From NCBI GenBank assembly GCA_016291915.1, contig JAEEZP010000224.1, positions 1-18,199 on the forward strand: a DNA stretch of 18,199 nt. The letters run 5' to 3'. Below are positions 8,286-17,203 of this stretch, piece by piece (position 1 is the stretch's first letter; each line of letters starts with the position of its first letter). The position numbers and the translations under genes were made by a program. The notes under the pieces are model-generated. The model was not told the origin of the DNA. It made no database searches and worked only from the letters and a program-made list of their open reading frames with translations. The DNA is from Prevotella sp. GTDB lineage: Bacteria > Bacteroidota > Bacteroidia > Bacteroidales > Bacteroidaceae.

Positions 8286-11200
8286 ATGAGGAAACAACTA
8301 ATTTCAGCGATGCTTACACTGAGTGTCCTTGGGAGTCTGTCCTTGTGTCCGACACCTATTCAGGCTTCAGTTACACAAGCACAAACGATTTTGGTAAAAG
8401 GTCAGGTTGTTGACCAAGATGGAGAGCCTCTTATTGGAGCTACCATCCAAGTCAAGGAAACAAAGGCCGGTACCGTTACCGATATCGATGGAAACTTCCA
8501 GTTAAACGCTCCAGCCAATGGTACACTTGTTATCACTTATGTTGGTTTCAAAGAGCGTGAAATTGCTATTCAAGGTCGTGCTGTCATCGATCAAATCATA
8601 CTTGAATCCGACAATAACGTCCTAGACCAGGTCGTCGTCGTTGGTTACGGTACACAGAAGAAGGCGGACCTTACCGGATCTGTCTCTATTGTCAATGCCG
8701 ACGAACTAAAACGTGTCTCTAACTCAAACATCTCCACGATGCTCGAGGGTAAGGTTGCCGGTGTACAGATCACCTCTGACGGACAGCCAGGTGCTGACCC
8801 GTCAGTAAGAATCCGTGGTCTCGGTTCTTTTGGAAGCACGGCTCCTCTTTACGTCATCGACGGTGTTCCTATGGGAACAACTATTCGTGATTTCTCACCA
8901 AACGACATTGAGACGATTCAGGTATTGAAGGATGCTTCTGCCGGTGCCATCTACGGTTCTCGTGCCGCTAACGGTGTGATTATCATCACAACCAAAAGTG
9001 GCCAGAAAGATCAGCCGCTGAAGGTTGACTACACCGGCTATTTCGGTGTTGACAAGATCTCTAGTGGCGTTTATGATGTGATGAATGCTGATCAGTACAG
9101 TCAGTATCTGGGGAAGGCGGCAGAGAACACAGGTGTTGCTGCTCCTGGTGGATATAGTATCGGTACTGACGGAAATTATCATTTTATAGATAATACGAAC
9201 ACCGACTGGTTCAAGGAAGTGTTCAAGACAGGTATTCGTCAGAACCACAATGTAAACCTGAGTGGTGGAGGTGCTAACAATACTTATAATATAGGTCTTG
9301 ACTACTTTAGTCAGAAAGGAACCCTCGAAGGTGCCGGTCCTAATTATGATCGTTTTACAGCCCGTATCAATAATACGATGGACACCAAATACATCAAGTT
9401 CCGCACCAGTCTTGTTTATTCACACTCCGACCAGGACAATATGGCTATCTCTAATGCCAACGAGTATGTACAAGGTCTCTATGGCAATCTGCCTAACGTA
9501 CTGCTCGGAACGTTAACCATGCAGCCGACCATTAAGGCTTATGATGAGTCAACATGGGTGCTCGACGATAAGGTGCCTGCGGCCAACGGTTATAATTATG
9601 ATGCATATGGCTATGGTGTTTACTATGACGAATTACACGGCGATATCTCAGCTTCTAACCCACTGCTTATCAATAACCTGTTAGAGCGTAACACCATCGT
9701 CGACCGTTTCGTAGGTACAGCTTCTGCAGAGGTTGAATTACTCAAATTGATCGGCTTGGAAAACAAGAACCACAAATTGAACTACAAGATCAATCTTTCT
9801 TATAGTACCACTCATGCCACCGACAAGACATGGATCTCGGCATGGATTCAGAGTAAACGTGTATATCTGGCAAAAGACAATGAGCGCCTCACCAAGGCAC
9901 ACCGTCATTACAGCGATGCCCTGATTGAGAATACATTAAATTACGACGGAACCATCGGTCTTCATCACATCAACCTGTTAGGTGGTATCACCTACGAAGA
10001 GGAAAACACCAATACTTTATCAGCATGGGGCCTGAATATGCCTGAACCTTACTTCCTCCAAGTACAGAATGCCAAAGAGCGTGATGGTGACTCATATGAG
10101 TATAAGCATGCACTGAACTCATTCATCGGTCGTCTTAACTACGACTATGACGGCAAATACCTTTTCTCTGCCGTAATCCGTCGGGATGGTAGCTCTCGTC
10201 TGACAAAGGATATCCGTTGGGGAACCTTCCCATCAATATCACTCGGATGGCGTTTCGATAAGGAAAAGTTCTTCCCTATCAGTCCTAACATCGTGAATAT
10301 GTTCAAGGTACGTGCCAGCTATGGTGAACTTGGTAACGAGAACATTGGCGAGTATATGTATCAAGGTACGATGATGCGTAACAACATGAAGTATAGCTTC
10401 GGTAACAATGAGGTAAGCGGTTCTGCTGTTTCTACTTTCGTGAATGAGAACTTGGCATGGGAGAAGAAATCTACTGCTAACGTAGGTGTTGATTTGGCGA
10501 TGTTTAATAACAGAATTGAATTTTCTGCAGAATGGTTTAAGAACAAATCTACCGACCTGCTTTATCAAGTTGCAGTTCCTTTGAGTACTGGTGTACAGAA
10601 CACAACCGTAACTATGAACGCTGCCTCTATGCAGAATACCGGTTTTGAAGTATCTGCAACTTACCGCAACCACGATCATGCCTTGAAATATGATATCAGT
10701 GCTAATATCAGTACTGTTAAGAATAAGGTAACAGCACTGAGTGCCGGCAAGGACTCACAGATCGATGGTGCCTATATTACTTACGTAGGTCAGGAAATCG
10801 GTCAGTTCTACGGATGGATTTACGAAGGTATCGCCCGTACACAGGCAGATATTGACGACCGCAATGATTATGCTGCAGAGCATGGGCAGGCCACTTATCA
10901 GCCAGGTGCACAGGTAGGTGACTGTCTGTATAAGGATGTGAATGGTGACGGTCAGATCACTGATGCCGACCAAGTGGTATTGGGCAGTGGTATGCCGAAG
11001 ATGAACTTTGGACTGAGCGCTCACCTCGAGTGGAAAGGCTTCGACATGAGTATTTCTACCTTCGGTGCACTGGGTTACAATGTATCCGACCATATCTATA
11101 ACAGTTTGAACTCTTGCTACGGATACGGTAACAAAGATGTGGCTATCCTCGATGCCAACCGTTGGTCAGAGGATGGACTGACATATATCTCTGACGTTCC

Positions 11201-11507
11201 ACGCACCTATATCACTCATCCGGGTGCCACATTAGGATGGAACGACCTATTCAGCAGTCGTAAGATCCAGAATGCTGCTTACTGGAAGATCGCTAACGTA
11301 GAACTAGGTTACAATATACCCAGCAAGATCTTCGGCGGTTATATCACTGGTGCACGTATTTACGTTTCTGCACAGAACCTCTATACCTTCACAGGTTATA
11401 AAGGCTACAATGTTGACTATGCTCCCGGAACCTTTACACCAGGTTTCAACTACTGCTCTTATCCAAGTGCACGCAGCTTTATGTGCGGTATTCATTTCTC
11501 ATTCTAA
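8286..11507 (+). CDS. SusC-family TonB-linked outer-membrane oligosaccharide importer
   Basis: This 1,073-residue protein is the outer-membrane channel of the PUL. It should import oligosaccharides using energy from TonB. The N-terminal signal peptide ends near residue 27 (PTPIQAS). A carboxypeptidase-regulatory-like domain follows at about 35-110 (GQVVDQDGEPLIGATIQVKE, DGNFQL). Next is the TonB-box/plug segment VVVVGYGTQKKADLTGSVS and the plug itself (VRIRGLGSF, PLYVIDGVP, AGAIYGSRAANGVIIITTK). The rest is a beta-barrel ending in aromatic GIHFSF, as outer-membrane proteins do. Length is typical of the family. The susD start lies 20 bases downstream, so the pair is certainly one operon. Arabinan-type substrate is inferred from the neighbouring enzymes. 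No Shine-Dalgarno sequence precedes the ATG, which is usual for this phylum. Confidence 0.96.
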   Translation: MRKQLISAMLTLSVLGSLSLCPTPIQASVTQAQTILVKGQVVDQDGEPLIGATIQVKETKAGTVTDIDGNFQLNAPANGTLVITYVGFKEREIAIQGRAVIDQIILESDNNVLDQVVVVGYGTQKKADLTGSVSIVNADELKRVSNSNISTMLEGKVAGVQITSDGQPGADPSVRIRGLGSFGSTAPLYVIDGVPMGTTIRDFSPNDIETIQVLKDASAGAIYGSRAANGVIIITTKSGQKDQPLKVDYTGYFGVDKISSGVYDVMNADQYSQYLGKAAENTGVAAPGGYSIGTDGNYHFIDNTNTDWFKEVFKTGIRQNHNVNLSGGGANNTYNIGLDYFSQKGTLEGAGPNYDRFTARINNTMDTKYIKFRTSLVYSHSDQDNMAISNANEYVQGLYGNLPNVLLGTLTMQPTIKAYDESTWVLDDKVPAANGYNYDAYGYGVYYDELHGDISASNPLLINNLLERNTIVDRFVGTASAEVELLKLIGLENKNHKLNYKINLSYSTTHATDKTWISAWIQSKRVYLAKDNERLTKAHRHYSDALIENTLNYDGTIGLHHINLLGGITYEEENTNTLSAWGLNMPEPYFLQVQNAKERDGDSYEYKHALNSFIGRLNYDYDGKYLFSAVIRRDGSSRLTKDIRWGTFPSISLGWRFDKEKFFPISPNIVNMFKVRASYGELGNENIGEYMYQGTMMRNNMKYSFGNNEVSGSAVSTFVNENLAWEKKSTANVGVDLAMFNNRIEFSAEWFKNKSTDLLYQVAVPLSTGVQNTTVTMNAASMQNTGFEVSATYRNHDHALKYDISANISTVKNKVTALSAGKDSQIDGAYITYVGQEIGQFYGWIYEGIARTQADIDDRNDYAAEHGQATYQPGAQVGDCLYKDVNGDGQITDADQVVLGSGMPKMNFGLSAHLEWKGFDMSISTFGALGYNVSDHIYNSLNSCYGYGNKDVAILDANRWSEDGLTYISDVPRTYITHPGATLGWNDLFSSRKIQNAAYWKIANVELGYNIPSKIFGGYITGARIYVSAQNLYTFTGYKGYNVDYAPGTFTPGFNYCSYPSARSFMCGIHFSF

Positions 11508-11512
11508 TAATT

Positions 11513-11520
11513 AAGGAGGT
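11513..11520 (+). promoter_or_regulatory. Full-consensus Shine-Dalgarno sequence for susD
   Basis: AAGGAGGT lies 7 bases before the ATG at 11528, a full match to the bacterial consensus at ideal spacing. It decides the susD start: the upstream in-frame ATG at 11483 lies inside susC and would put a non-signal extension ahead of the lipoprotein signal. None of the other starts in this window has a comparable site. Confidence 0.75.
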
Positions 11521-11527
11521 ATATCAT

Positions 11528-13285
11528 ATGAAACTATATAAATTATCCTTTGCCCTTTTACTGGGCCTTGGCACGTTAACATCGTGTAGCGATAAACTGG
11601 AACTGATCAATCCGAATCAGCAGACAACCGGTACATTCGGAACTACAGCCGCTGACTTGGAGGAGTGTGTCATCGCTGCCTATAACCATATCCGTATGGA
11701 GGGATCTTATGCCCGTGTAGGTTACGGTTATGACATCTGCCGTGGTGATGAGGTTTGGAACTCATCACAGGTGTGGTATCTACCATTCGATGATCTGAAT
11801 GCTCCCGCTACCGAGGAGATGACAGAGTGGGTATGGCGTGAGTGGTACTACACTATCAATGTATGTAACTTTATTCTTTCTCGTTGTGGACAGGATCCTG
11901 CAGAATATCCTGACAACCTGAAGCGCATTGCCGGTCAGGCACATTTTCTTCGTGGGCTTTCTTATTATAACTTGGCAGGATACTATCAGAACCCTCCGCT
12001 TATAAGCGACTATAATGAGTACTCTACCTTGGAAGGACTGTACAAGGCAAATAACACCTACGATGAGGTATGGGATCAGGTAGAAAGCGATTTCTCTGTA
12101 GCCATGACACTCCTTCCCTCACGTAACGAAGGTGGTGAGTGGGCTAAGGGTCGTGCTACCAATGGTGCAGCCGCTGGTTATTATGCTCGTGCACTGATGC
12201 AGCGTCATAAGTATAGTGAGGCACTCACAGTCCTTGAGGCTATTATCAACGGTCAGTACGGTACTTATAAACTGATGGCCAACTATGGTGACAATTTCCG
12301 CGAGGGTGCTGCCTATGAGAACAACGATGAGAGTCTGTTCGAGGTACAGTTTATGGACTATGGCACTCAGGGAACCGACGAGGAATGGACACCGGTTAAC
12401 ACCAGTTCCAACGCTACTCAGGCACATGCCATCGAGAGTAACTTCTGTCCTGGTGACTTTTCCGGTTGGGCTGACCTCTCTGCATCGCCTTGGCTGTATC
12501 AGTTATTTAAAGCTGAGCGTACCACAGATGGAAAACTGGATCCGCGCCTATATTGGACCATCTGTACATACGAGGCAGACTGGGAAGGTTTTGAGAATGG
12601 TAATGTATGCTACAAGAAAACGATGACTCCAGCAGAGAATATTATCACCAATAATATCAATGGTGGTCTGCCCATTGCTAAATGGACAAATATGCGTACA
12701 AACCTCTATGAGACAGTCGTAACAGGTCTTCACTGCGGTATCAACTTGCGTATGATGCGCTATGCTGACGTATTACTCCGTGCCGCTGAGTGCGAGAATG
12801 AGGTAAATGGTCCGACACAGCGTGCCATCAACTGGATCAACCAGGTACGCAAGCGTGCCCAGTTAGCAGATCTGCAGCTCTCTGACTTCAATTCTAAGGA
12901 TAAGTTGTTCGAGCAGATTGCCAACGTAGAGCGTCCAAAGGAGTTCGGTTGTGAGTTCGGTCGTGGTTTCGACCTCATCCGTTGGGGTTTCTTCTACAGT
13001 GCAGATCGTATGCAGCAATTAAAAGAGCATGGTACCTTCCGTCGCTCTGCCGACAAGACCCTCGTAAAAGAGCCTGTCAGCTATAGTCAAGTGGGTGTTG
13101 ACTCTGAGTTGAAGAGTTCTTACGATAGCTTTGTTCCAGGTCATGAGTTCCTCCCCATCTATCAGGGCTTGCTCAACTCAAATATCAACCTGAAGGGTAA
13201 CTCTGCCAATAACAATGCCGACAACGCTACCTACTTCTCAGAGAAGGGGTGGACCGTACATCCTGTTGTGAACCTTGGCAATTAA
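11528..13285 (+). CDS. SusD-family surface glycan-binding lipoprotein (RagB/SusD)
   Basis: This 585-residue lipoprotein forms the lid of the SusC channel and captures glycan at the cell surface. The start at 11528 gives a classic lipoprotein signal, MKLYKLSFALLLGLGTLTSC, with the lipidated Cys about residue 20, followed by SDKLE. SusD-family hallmarks follow: LINPNQQTTGTFGTTAADLE, then the helical TPR-like region with QAHFLRGLSYYNLAGYY and DEVWDQVESDF. Later come GAAAGYYARALMQRHKYSEA, the MRYADVLLRAAECENEV segment, the ERPKEFGCEFGRGFDLIRWG segment, and the closing EFLPIYQGLLNSN. Length is normal for the family. It sits 20 bases after susC and 36 bases before the next lipoprotein gene. Exact ligand cannot be read from the sequence. 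Confidence 0.95.
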   Translation: MKLYKLSFALLLGLGTLTSCSDKLELINPNQQTTGTFGTTAADLEECVIAAYNHIRMEGSYARVGYGYDICRGDEVWNSSQVWYLPFDDLNAPATEEMTEWVWREWYYTINVCNFILSRCGQDPAEYPDNLKRIAGQAHFLRGLSYYNLAGYYQNPPLISDYNEYSTLEGLYKANNTYDEVWDQVESDFSVAMTLLPSRNEGGEWAKGRATNGAAAGYYARALMQRHKYSEALTVLEAIINGQYGTYKLMANYGDNFREGAAYENNDESLFEVQFMDYGTQGTDEEWTPVNTSSNATQAHAIESNFCPGDFSGWADLSASPWLYQLFKAERTTDGKLDPRLYWTICTYEADWEGFENGNVCYKKTMTPAENIITNNINGGLPIAKWTNMRTNLYETVVTGLHCGINLRMMRYADVLLRAAECENEVNGPTQRAINWINQVRKRAQLADLQLSDFNSKDKLFEQIANVERPKEFGCEFGRGFDLIRWGFFYSADRMQQLKEHGTFRRSADKTLVKEPVSYSQVGVDSELKSSYDSFVPGHEFLPIYQGLLNSNINLKGNSANNNADNATYFSEKGWTVHPVVNLGN

Positions 13286-13321
13286 TCGTTGAATAATGAA
13301 AAATAATAAAACAAGATAATT

Positions 13322-15268
13322 ATGAGACTTCTAAATAAAATAGCTTCCGTTTTCTGTGCTGTTGCATTAGCTATGCTTACGCTGACAGGTTGTGAAGGCG
13401 GTGACCTATATAATGTAGACGCTCCCGACTGGCTCTCTGCAAAAATTGACTCTATCAACAACGCAAATAAGGGCGAAGAGTTGGTGGGTATGATGGAAGA
13501 TGTGTATACTGTAGGTAATACAGATTACTCCACTGGTTGGTGGACCACCTGGTCTAAATACTATGTCATTCCTGAGGGTCAAGTATGGAATGCACTATTC
13601 ACACTGAATATTAACCCCAATGCATCAAATACCTATAAAAACTTCGCCCTCATCATCTGCAATGACGAGGATCGCGGTGCAACAGACTATAAGGAATATG
13701 GAGCTATCCGTTTTGACAACCAACCCAGTGGAAACTCTGAATGGGGTGATTATATCGACCGTAATCAGATTGTCAGTTCTCTCACTTTCGATACCGACAC
13801 AGATAAAGGAATAGAGAAGTTAGGTGGCTTGGTAACACTGACCATCGATCGCTCTAATGGTGGCCTCATCGTCAAGATGACCAATGGTACTGTGACAAAG
13901 ACCTATACACAGACGGCCGCACTGCCTAATCTTAATGCTGATGCAACAAACACCAATATCCGTGCTTTCCTGGTTCCGGAAGGATCATACTTAAACTGGT
14001 TGTCAACCAATATCGAGCCGATTGGCGGTTGCACCTCTGCAGAAGACAAGCAGCCACTGTCGATGACACTGTCTGGTGTGCCCAGTGAGGTACTTGTAGG
14101 CACTTCTATTGAGGAGGCCTTTGCCAATGTGACAGCTGTCGTAGAATTCGAGCAGGGTGTCACTAAGACGGTTTCTGCAGATGAGTTGCAGTTTGAGACT
14201 ATTCCTGACATGACAGAATTAGGAAAGAAGACACTTGTCGTATTGTATAACAAGACCTTCAAGGGTGCTAATGCCGACAAACCGATTATCGCAAGCGGCA
14301 CTTTCAGCGTGGTAAAGGAACTCTCAGCATTCACTCAGACTGTTGTTGTACCGACCCCGCTGACACTTGGAGCAACCGACAACTCTACAGGCTTCTGGGG
14401 TGCTCATACAGAGAATATAAAGATTGAGCCGAAGGAAACCAAGGTAGTTACCTTCACCAACTACAGTTCATGTGCTTCTAACTGGAACAACTTCTGTATC
14501 GTACTATGCAAGGCAGATAATAGTGAATATGCTGTTGTTCGTGCTGACAACTATGGTTGGGGTGACTGCTATGCATCCTGCACACCAGTCATGGAAGAAG
14601 GCAGAGACTGGGAGGTCTGGCGTCCGGCTATGGATGGTGCCAAGGTAACGACTTACATTACCAATAATGGTGACGGATCAGCTGACATCAAGGCCATCAT
14701 GGTAGGTAATGATGGCGTGACCTACACACAGGAATATCAAGGTATGAAGAATATCGATGCAGATAACTTCTACTTCCGTTATACTGTGGATGGCTGTCAT
14801 CTGGTATTCGACAACGTGGTGGGTGCCACAGATAACTCTACTCCTTTCTGGGGCGCTCACTCACCCAATATCCAGGTAAAGGCACATCAGGTATGTACGG
14901 TCAACTTCACTAACTACAGTTCATGCGGCAGTAATTGGAACAACTTCTGTATCGTACTCTGTAAGGCTGATAATAGTGAATACGCTGTTGTTCGTGCAGA
15001 CAACTATGGTTGGGGTAACGGCTATGCCGCATGCACTCCTTCTATGGAAGAGGGCAGGAACTGGGATACCTGGCGTCCGGCCATGAATGGTGCCAAGGTT
15101 ACTGCTAAGATTGTGAATAACGGTGACGGTACTGCCGACATCAAGTGTGTCATGGAAGGTAATGATGGCAAGACCTATACGCAGGATTATATCGGCATCA
15201 ATACAATTGATGAGAACGATTTCTACTTTAACTTCACCGTTGACGGATGTCACCTGGTATTTCAATAA
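13322..15268 (+). CDS. Multi-module surface lipoprotein in the SusE/SGBP position, three homologous carbohydrate-binding-like modules
   Basis: This 648-residue lipoprotein (lipobox TLTGC, Cys24) most likely binds glycan at the cell surface, judged from its position right after susD and its modular make-up. I do not recognise a named family for the main module. Module A spans about residues 64-234 (NTDYSTGWW, FALIICNDEDRG, EYGAIRFDNQ). An Ig-like spacer follows at about 245-345 (LSGVPSEVLVGTSIEEAFAN). Module B is 350-500 and module C 501-648. B and C are near-copies, sharing FTNYSSC, NWNNFCIVLCKADNSEYAVV and RADNYGWG. A is a diverged homologue of both. Exposed-type aromatic residues are frequent, as in glycan-binding surfaces. 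B and C contain 6 and 7 cysteines, unusual here. The alternative is a purely structural spacer lipoprotein, which I think less likely. Confidence 0.85.
   Translation: MRLLNKIASVFCAVALAMLTLTGCEGGDLYNVDAPDWLSAKIDSINNANKGEELVGMMEDVYTVGNTDYSTGWWTTWSKYYVIPEGQVWNALFTLNINPNASNTYKNFALIICNDEDRGATDYKEYGAIRFDNQPSGNSEWGDYIDRNQIVSSLTFDTDTDKGIEKLGGLVTLTIDRSNGGLIVKMTNGTVTKTYTQTAALPNLNADATNTNIRAFLVPEGSYLNWLSTNIEPIGGCTSAEDKQPLSMTLSGVPSEVLVGTSIEEAFANVTAVVEFEQGVTKTVSADELQFETIPDMTELGKKTLVVLYNKTFKGANADKPIIASGTFSVVKELSAFTQTVVVPTPLTLGATDNSTGFWGAHTENIKIEPKETKVVTFTNYSSCASNWNNFCIVLCKADNSEYAVVRADNYGWGDCYASCTPVMEEGRDWEVWRPAMDGAKVTTYITNNGDGSADIKAIMVGNDGVTYTQEYQGMKNIDADNFYFRYTVDGCHLVFDNVVGATDNSTPFWGAHSPNIQVKAHQVCTVNFTNYSSCGSNWNNFCIVLCKADNSEYAVVRADNYGWGNGYAACTPSMEEGRNWDTWRPAMNGAKVTAKIVNNGDGTADIKCVMEGNDGKTYTQDYIGINTIDENDFYFNFTVDGCHLVFQ
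14369..15265 (+). repeat. Tandem intragenic duplication, 453-bp period
   Basis: Two in-frame copies lie at 14369-14821 (151 codons) and 14822-15265 (148 codons), each encoding one module of the surface lipoprotein. They open with GGAGCAACCGAC and GGTGCCACAGAT. They stay very similar at nucleotide level, for example around 14461-14580 and 14911-15030. Differences there are mostly single substitutions, some synonymous. This suggests a relatively recent duplication or ongoing gene conversion. Confidence 0.85.
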
Positions 15269-15298
15269 ACTATAGATAAATAATAAAAGAAAGAGAAT

Positions 15299-17137
15299 AT
15301 GAAAATTCTGTCTAAAATAATATGCTGTCTGAGCGCAGGTCTTCTGATGGTAGCCTGTAGCGAAGACATTCCAGGTGGCGAAGTCAAGAACCCATTGGCA
15401 GTATCAACACCTGAGGTAGCAGTAGTCAGAGCCTCTTCAGCTGTGGTTTCGGCCACAGCAACAGGTTCTCACATCATCAGCCGTGGTTTCTGTTACAGCA
15501 CGACACCTAATCCCACGATTGACAATACGAAGATGGCTGTGGCAAAAAAGAACATGCAACTCACTATTTCCTCATTGTCCAAGAACACCACCTACTATCT
15601 GCGCGCCTATGCACAGACCAGTTTTGAGGTTAAATACTCTGATGAGATAACTTTCACGACATTGGCATCTGATCCAGCCTCAGCCCTTGATGACTGGACA
15701 GCACCGACCTATCCCGATGACTATCGCGAGCTCTCCACATGGGAAAAGCGCAGTCAGTGGAACCTTGGTAATGTTCACGATCCTTCTGTCATGAAGGCTG
15801 ACGACGGTTACTATTATATGTATTGTACAGATGCTGGCTTCGGTGATCCCCATGCCGGACACGGACACTTCCACGCACGTCGCTCCGCCGACCTTGTCAA
15901 CTGGGAATATCTCGGTGCTACCATGCCAAACACACCGGAATGGGTGATGACAAAGCTGAATGAGATCCGTTCCAATATGGGACTGAGCGCCTCTAAAGCA
16001 GATGTCAATGGCTATGGTTATTGGGCACCCTGTGCCCGCAAGGTGAAGAACGGACTCTATCGTATGTATTACAGCATTGTTGTTCCTGGTACCATCGATG
16101 GTGACGGCACATGGAGTGAGCGTGCATTCATCGGTTTGATGGAAACGGCCGATCCAGCCTCCAATAAATGGGAGGACAAGGGATTTGTCATTACCAATTA
16201 TTCCGATAAGGAACTGAATTATAAGGTCAATGCCACCGATTTTGGAAACTGCTATTATAAGTACAATGCTATCGATCCGTCATTCATCATCACTCCTAAT
16301 GGCGAGCATTGGCTCATCTATGGTTCATGGCACAGCGGTATAGCAGCTGTACAGCTCAACCCGGAAACAGGAAAGACCATCATTGATCCGTTACCTAATC
16401 CATGGGGTGCTGCGAACGAAGCCGCTTATGGAAAGCAGATCTTCACCCGTCAGGCAGGCAACCGTTGGCAAGCCTCTGAGGGTCCGGAAGTATTCTATCA
16501 TGATGGTTATTACTATATGTTCATGGCCTACGATGCATTGGACATCCCATATAATACCCGTGTTGTTCGTTCTGCCACAATCGATGGAACATACACTGGT
16601 GACCAGACTGTCCTGACACATCCTTACAAGTTCGCTAACAGTCAAGGTTGGGTAGGTATCTCTCACTGTGCTATCTTCGATGATGGCAGCGGCAATTGCT
16701 ATTATGCATCACAACAGCGTTTCCCGGCCGATTACGACACATGGGCATCCAACGCAAATATGTTAGGTGGAGTACGTAGCATACAATGGCTCTCAAGCGG
16801 TTGGCCGGTAGTCATGCCTGAGCGATATGCAGCATTACCTGAGGTCGCTATCAGTGCAGAGGATATCATCGGCACATGGGAGCATATTGACTTGGGGTAT
16901 AGTTATGGTAATATGAAAGAATCATCTGAGATGACCTTCGCCGCTAACGGAACCATTACCGATGGTGTATGGAAAGGAGGAACATGGAGTTTCAACGCCT
17001 CAACTAACACACTAACTGCCAATGGTGTAGAACTGAAGGTACAACGAGAGTGTGACTGGGAGGCTTCTCCCCGCAAACATACTATCGTCTATGCCGGTAT
17101 CAATGGCGCTAAGAGCTATTGGGGAAAGAAAAAATAA
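15299..17137 (+). CDS. Surface GH43 endo-arabinanase-like lipoprotein with N-terminal FnIII-like and C-terminal GH43_C-like domains
   Basis: This 612-residue lipoprotein (lipobox VAC, Cys20, followed by SEDIPG, acidic like surface-export signals of this phylum) probably cuts arabinan outside the cell. An FnIII-like domain spans about residues 38-125 (SRGFCYSTTPNPT, TTYYLRAYA). The GH43 propeller spans about 155-520, with Asp161 in VHDPSVMKADDGYYY, Asp326 in YNAIDPSFI and Glu394 in SEGPEVFYHDGYYYMF as the expected catalytic acids. The C-terminal domain, about 525-612 (IIGTWEHIDLGYSYG, GGTWSFNASTNTLT), resembles the beta-barrel domain found after some arabinanase GH43 modules (AbnB type). One oddity is WAPC where most GH43 enzymes, including the other one in this locus, have WAPD. 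It lies 30 bases after the surface lipoprotein gene, with purine-rich AAAGAAAGAGA before the ATG. Confidence 0.9.
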   Translation: MKILSKIICCLSAGLLMVACSEDIPGGEVKNPLAVSTPEVAVVRASSAVVSATATGSHIISRGFCYSTTPNPTIDNTKMAVAKKNMQLTISSLSKNTTYYLRAYAQTSFEVKYSDEITFTTLASDPASALDDWTAPTYPDDYRELSTWEKRSQWNLGNVHDPSVMKADDGYYYMYCTDAGFGDPHAGHGHFHARRSADLVNWEYLGATMPNTPEWVMTKLNEIRSNMGLSASKADVNGYGYWAPCARKVKNGLYRMYYSIVVPGTIDGDGTWSERAFIGLMETADPASNKWEDKGFVITNYSDKELNYKVNATDFGNCYYKYNAIDPSFIITPNGEHWLIYGSWHSGIAAVQLNPETGKTIIDPLPNPWGAANEAAYGKQIFTRQAGNRWQASEGPEVFYHDGYYYMFMAYDALDIPYNTRVVRSATIDGTYTGDQTVLTHPYKFANSQGWVGISHCAIFDDGSGNCYYASQQRFPADYDTWASNANMLGGVRSIQWLSSGWPVVMPERYAALPEVAISAEDIIGTWEHIDLGYSYGNMKESSEMTFAANGTITDGVWKGGTWSFNASTNTLTANGVELKVQRECDWEASPRKHTIVYAGINGAKSYWGKKK

Positions 17138-17150
17138 TAATACTCTTATT

Positions 17151-17186
17151 CTTTGAAAGTGTGTCTATTATGGCACACTTTCAAAG
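17151..17186 (+). terminator. Intrinsic terminator hairpin after the surface GH43 gene
   Basis: A perfect 13-bp inverted repeat, CTTTGAAAGTGTG at 17151-17163 and its complement at 17174-17186, encloses a 10-base loop. It is followed by a T-rich tract (TTTATTTGTT). The stem starts 13 bases after the GH43 stop. It probably ends, or partly ends, the susC-to-GH43 transcript. The stem is rather AT-rich, so readthrough is plausible. Confidence 0.75.
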
Positions 17187-17195
17187 TTTATTTGT

Positions 17196-17203
17196 TACCT
17201 TTG
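17196..17203 (+). promoter_or_regulatory. Putative -7 box of a separate GH51 promoter
   Basis: TACCTTTG matches the Bacteroidota -7 consensus TAnnTTTG exactly. It sits 9 bases after the terminator hairpin and 24 bases before the GH51 ATG. No good -33 TTTG is found at the expected distance, where the hairpin's 3' arm lies. The TCCACCTT operator repeat of the susC promoter is absent here. Confidence 0.4.

Noticed and set aside
10239..10679. 146-codon open frame on the minus strand within susC
   Set aside because: It lies wholly inside a clear SusC gene, shows no recognisable domain and looks like a compositional shadow of the coding strand.
11483..11527. Upstream in-frame start that would extend SusD by 15 residues into susC
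   Set aside because: The ATG at 11528 has a perfect Shine-Dalgarno sequence and begins a canonical lipoprotein signal. The extension would bury it.
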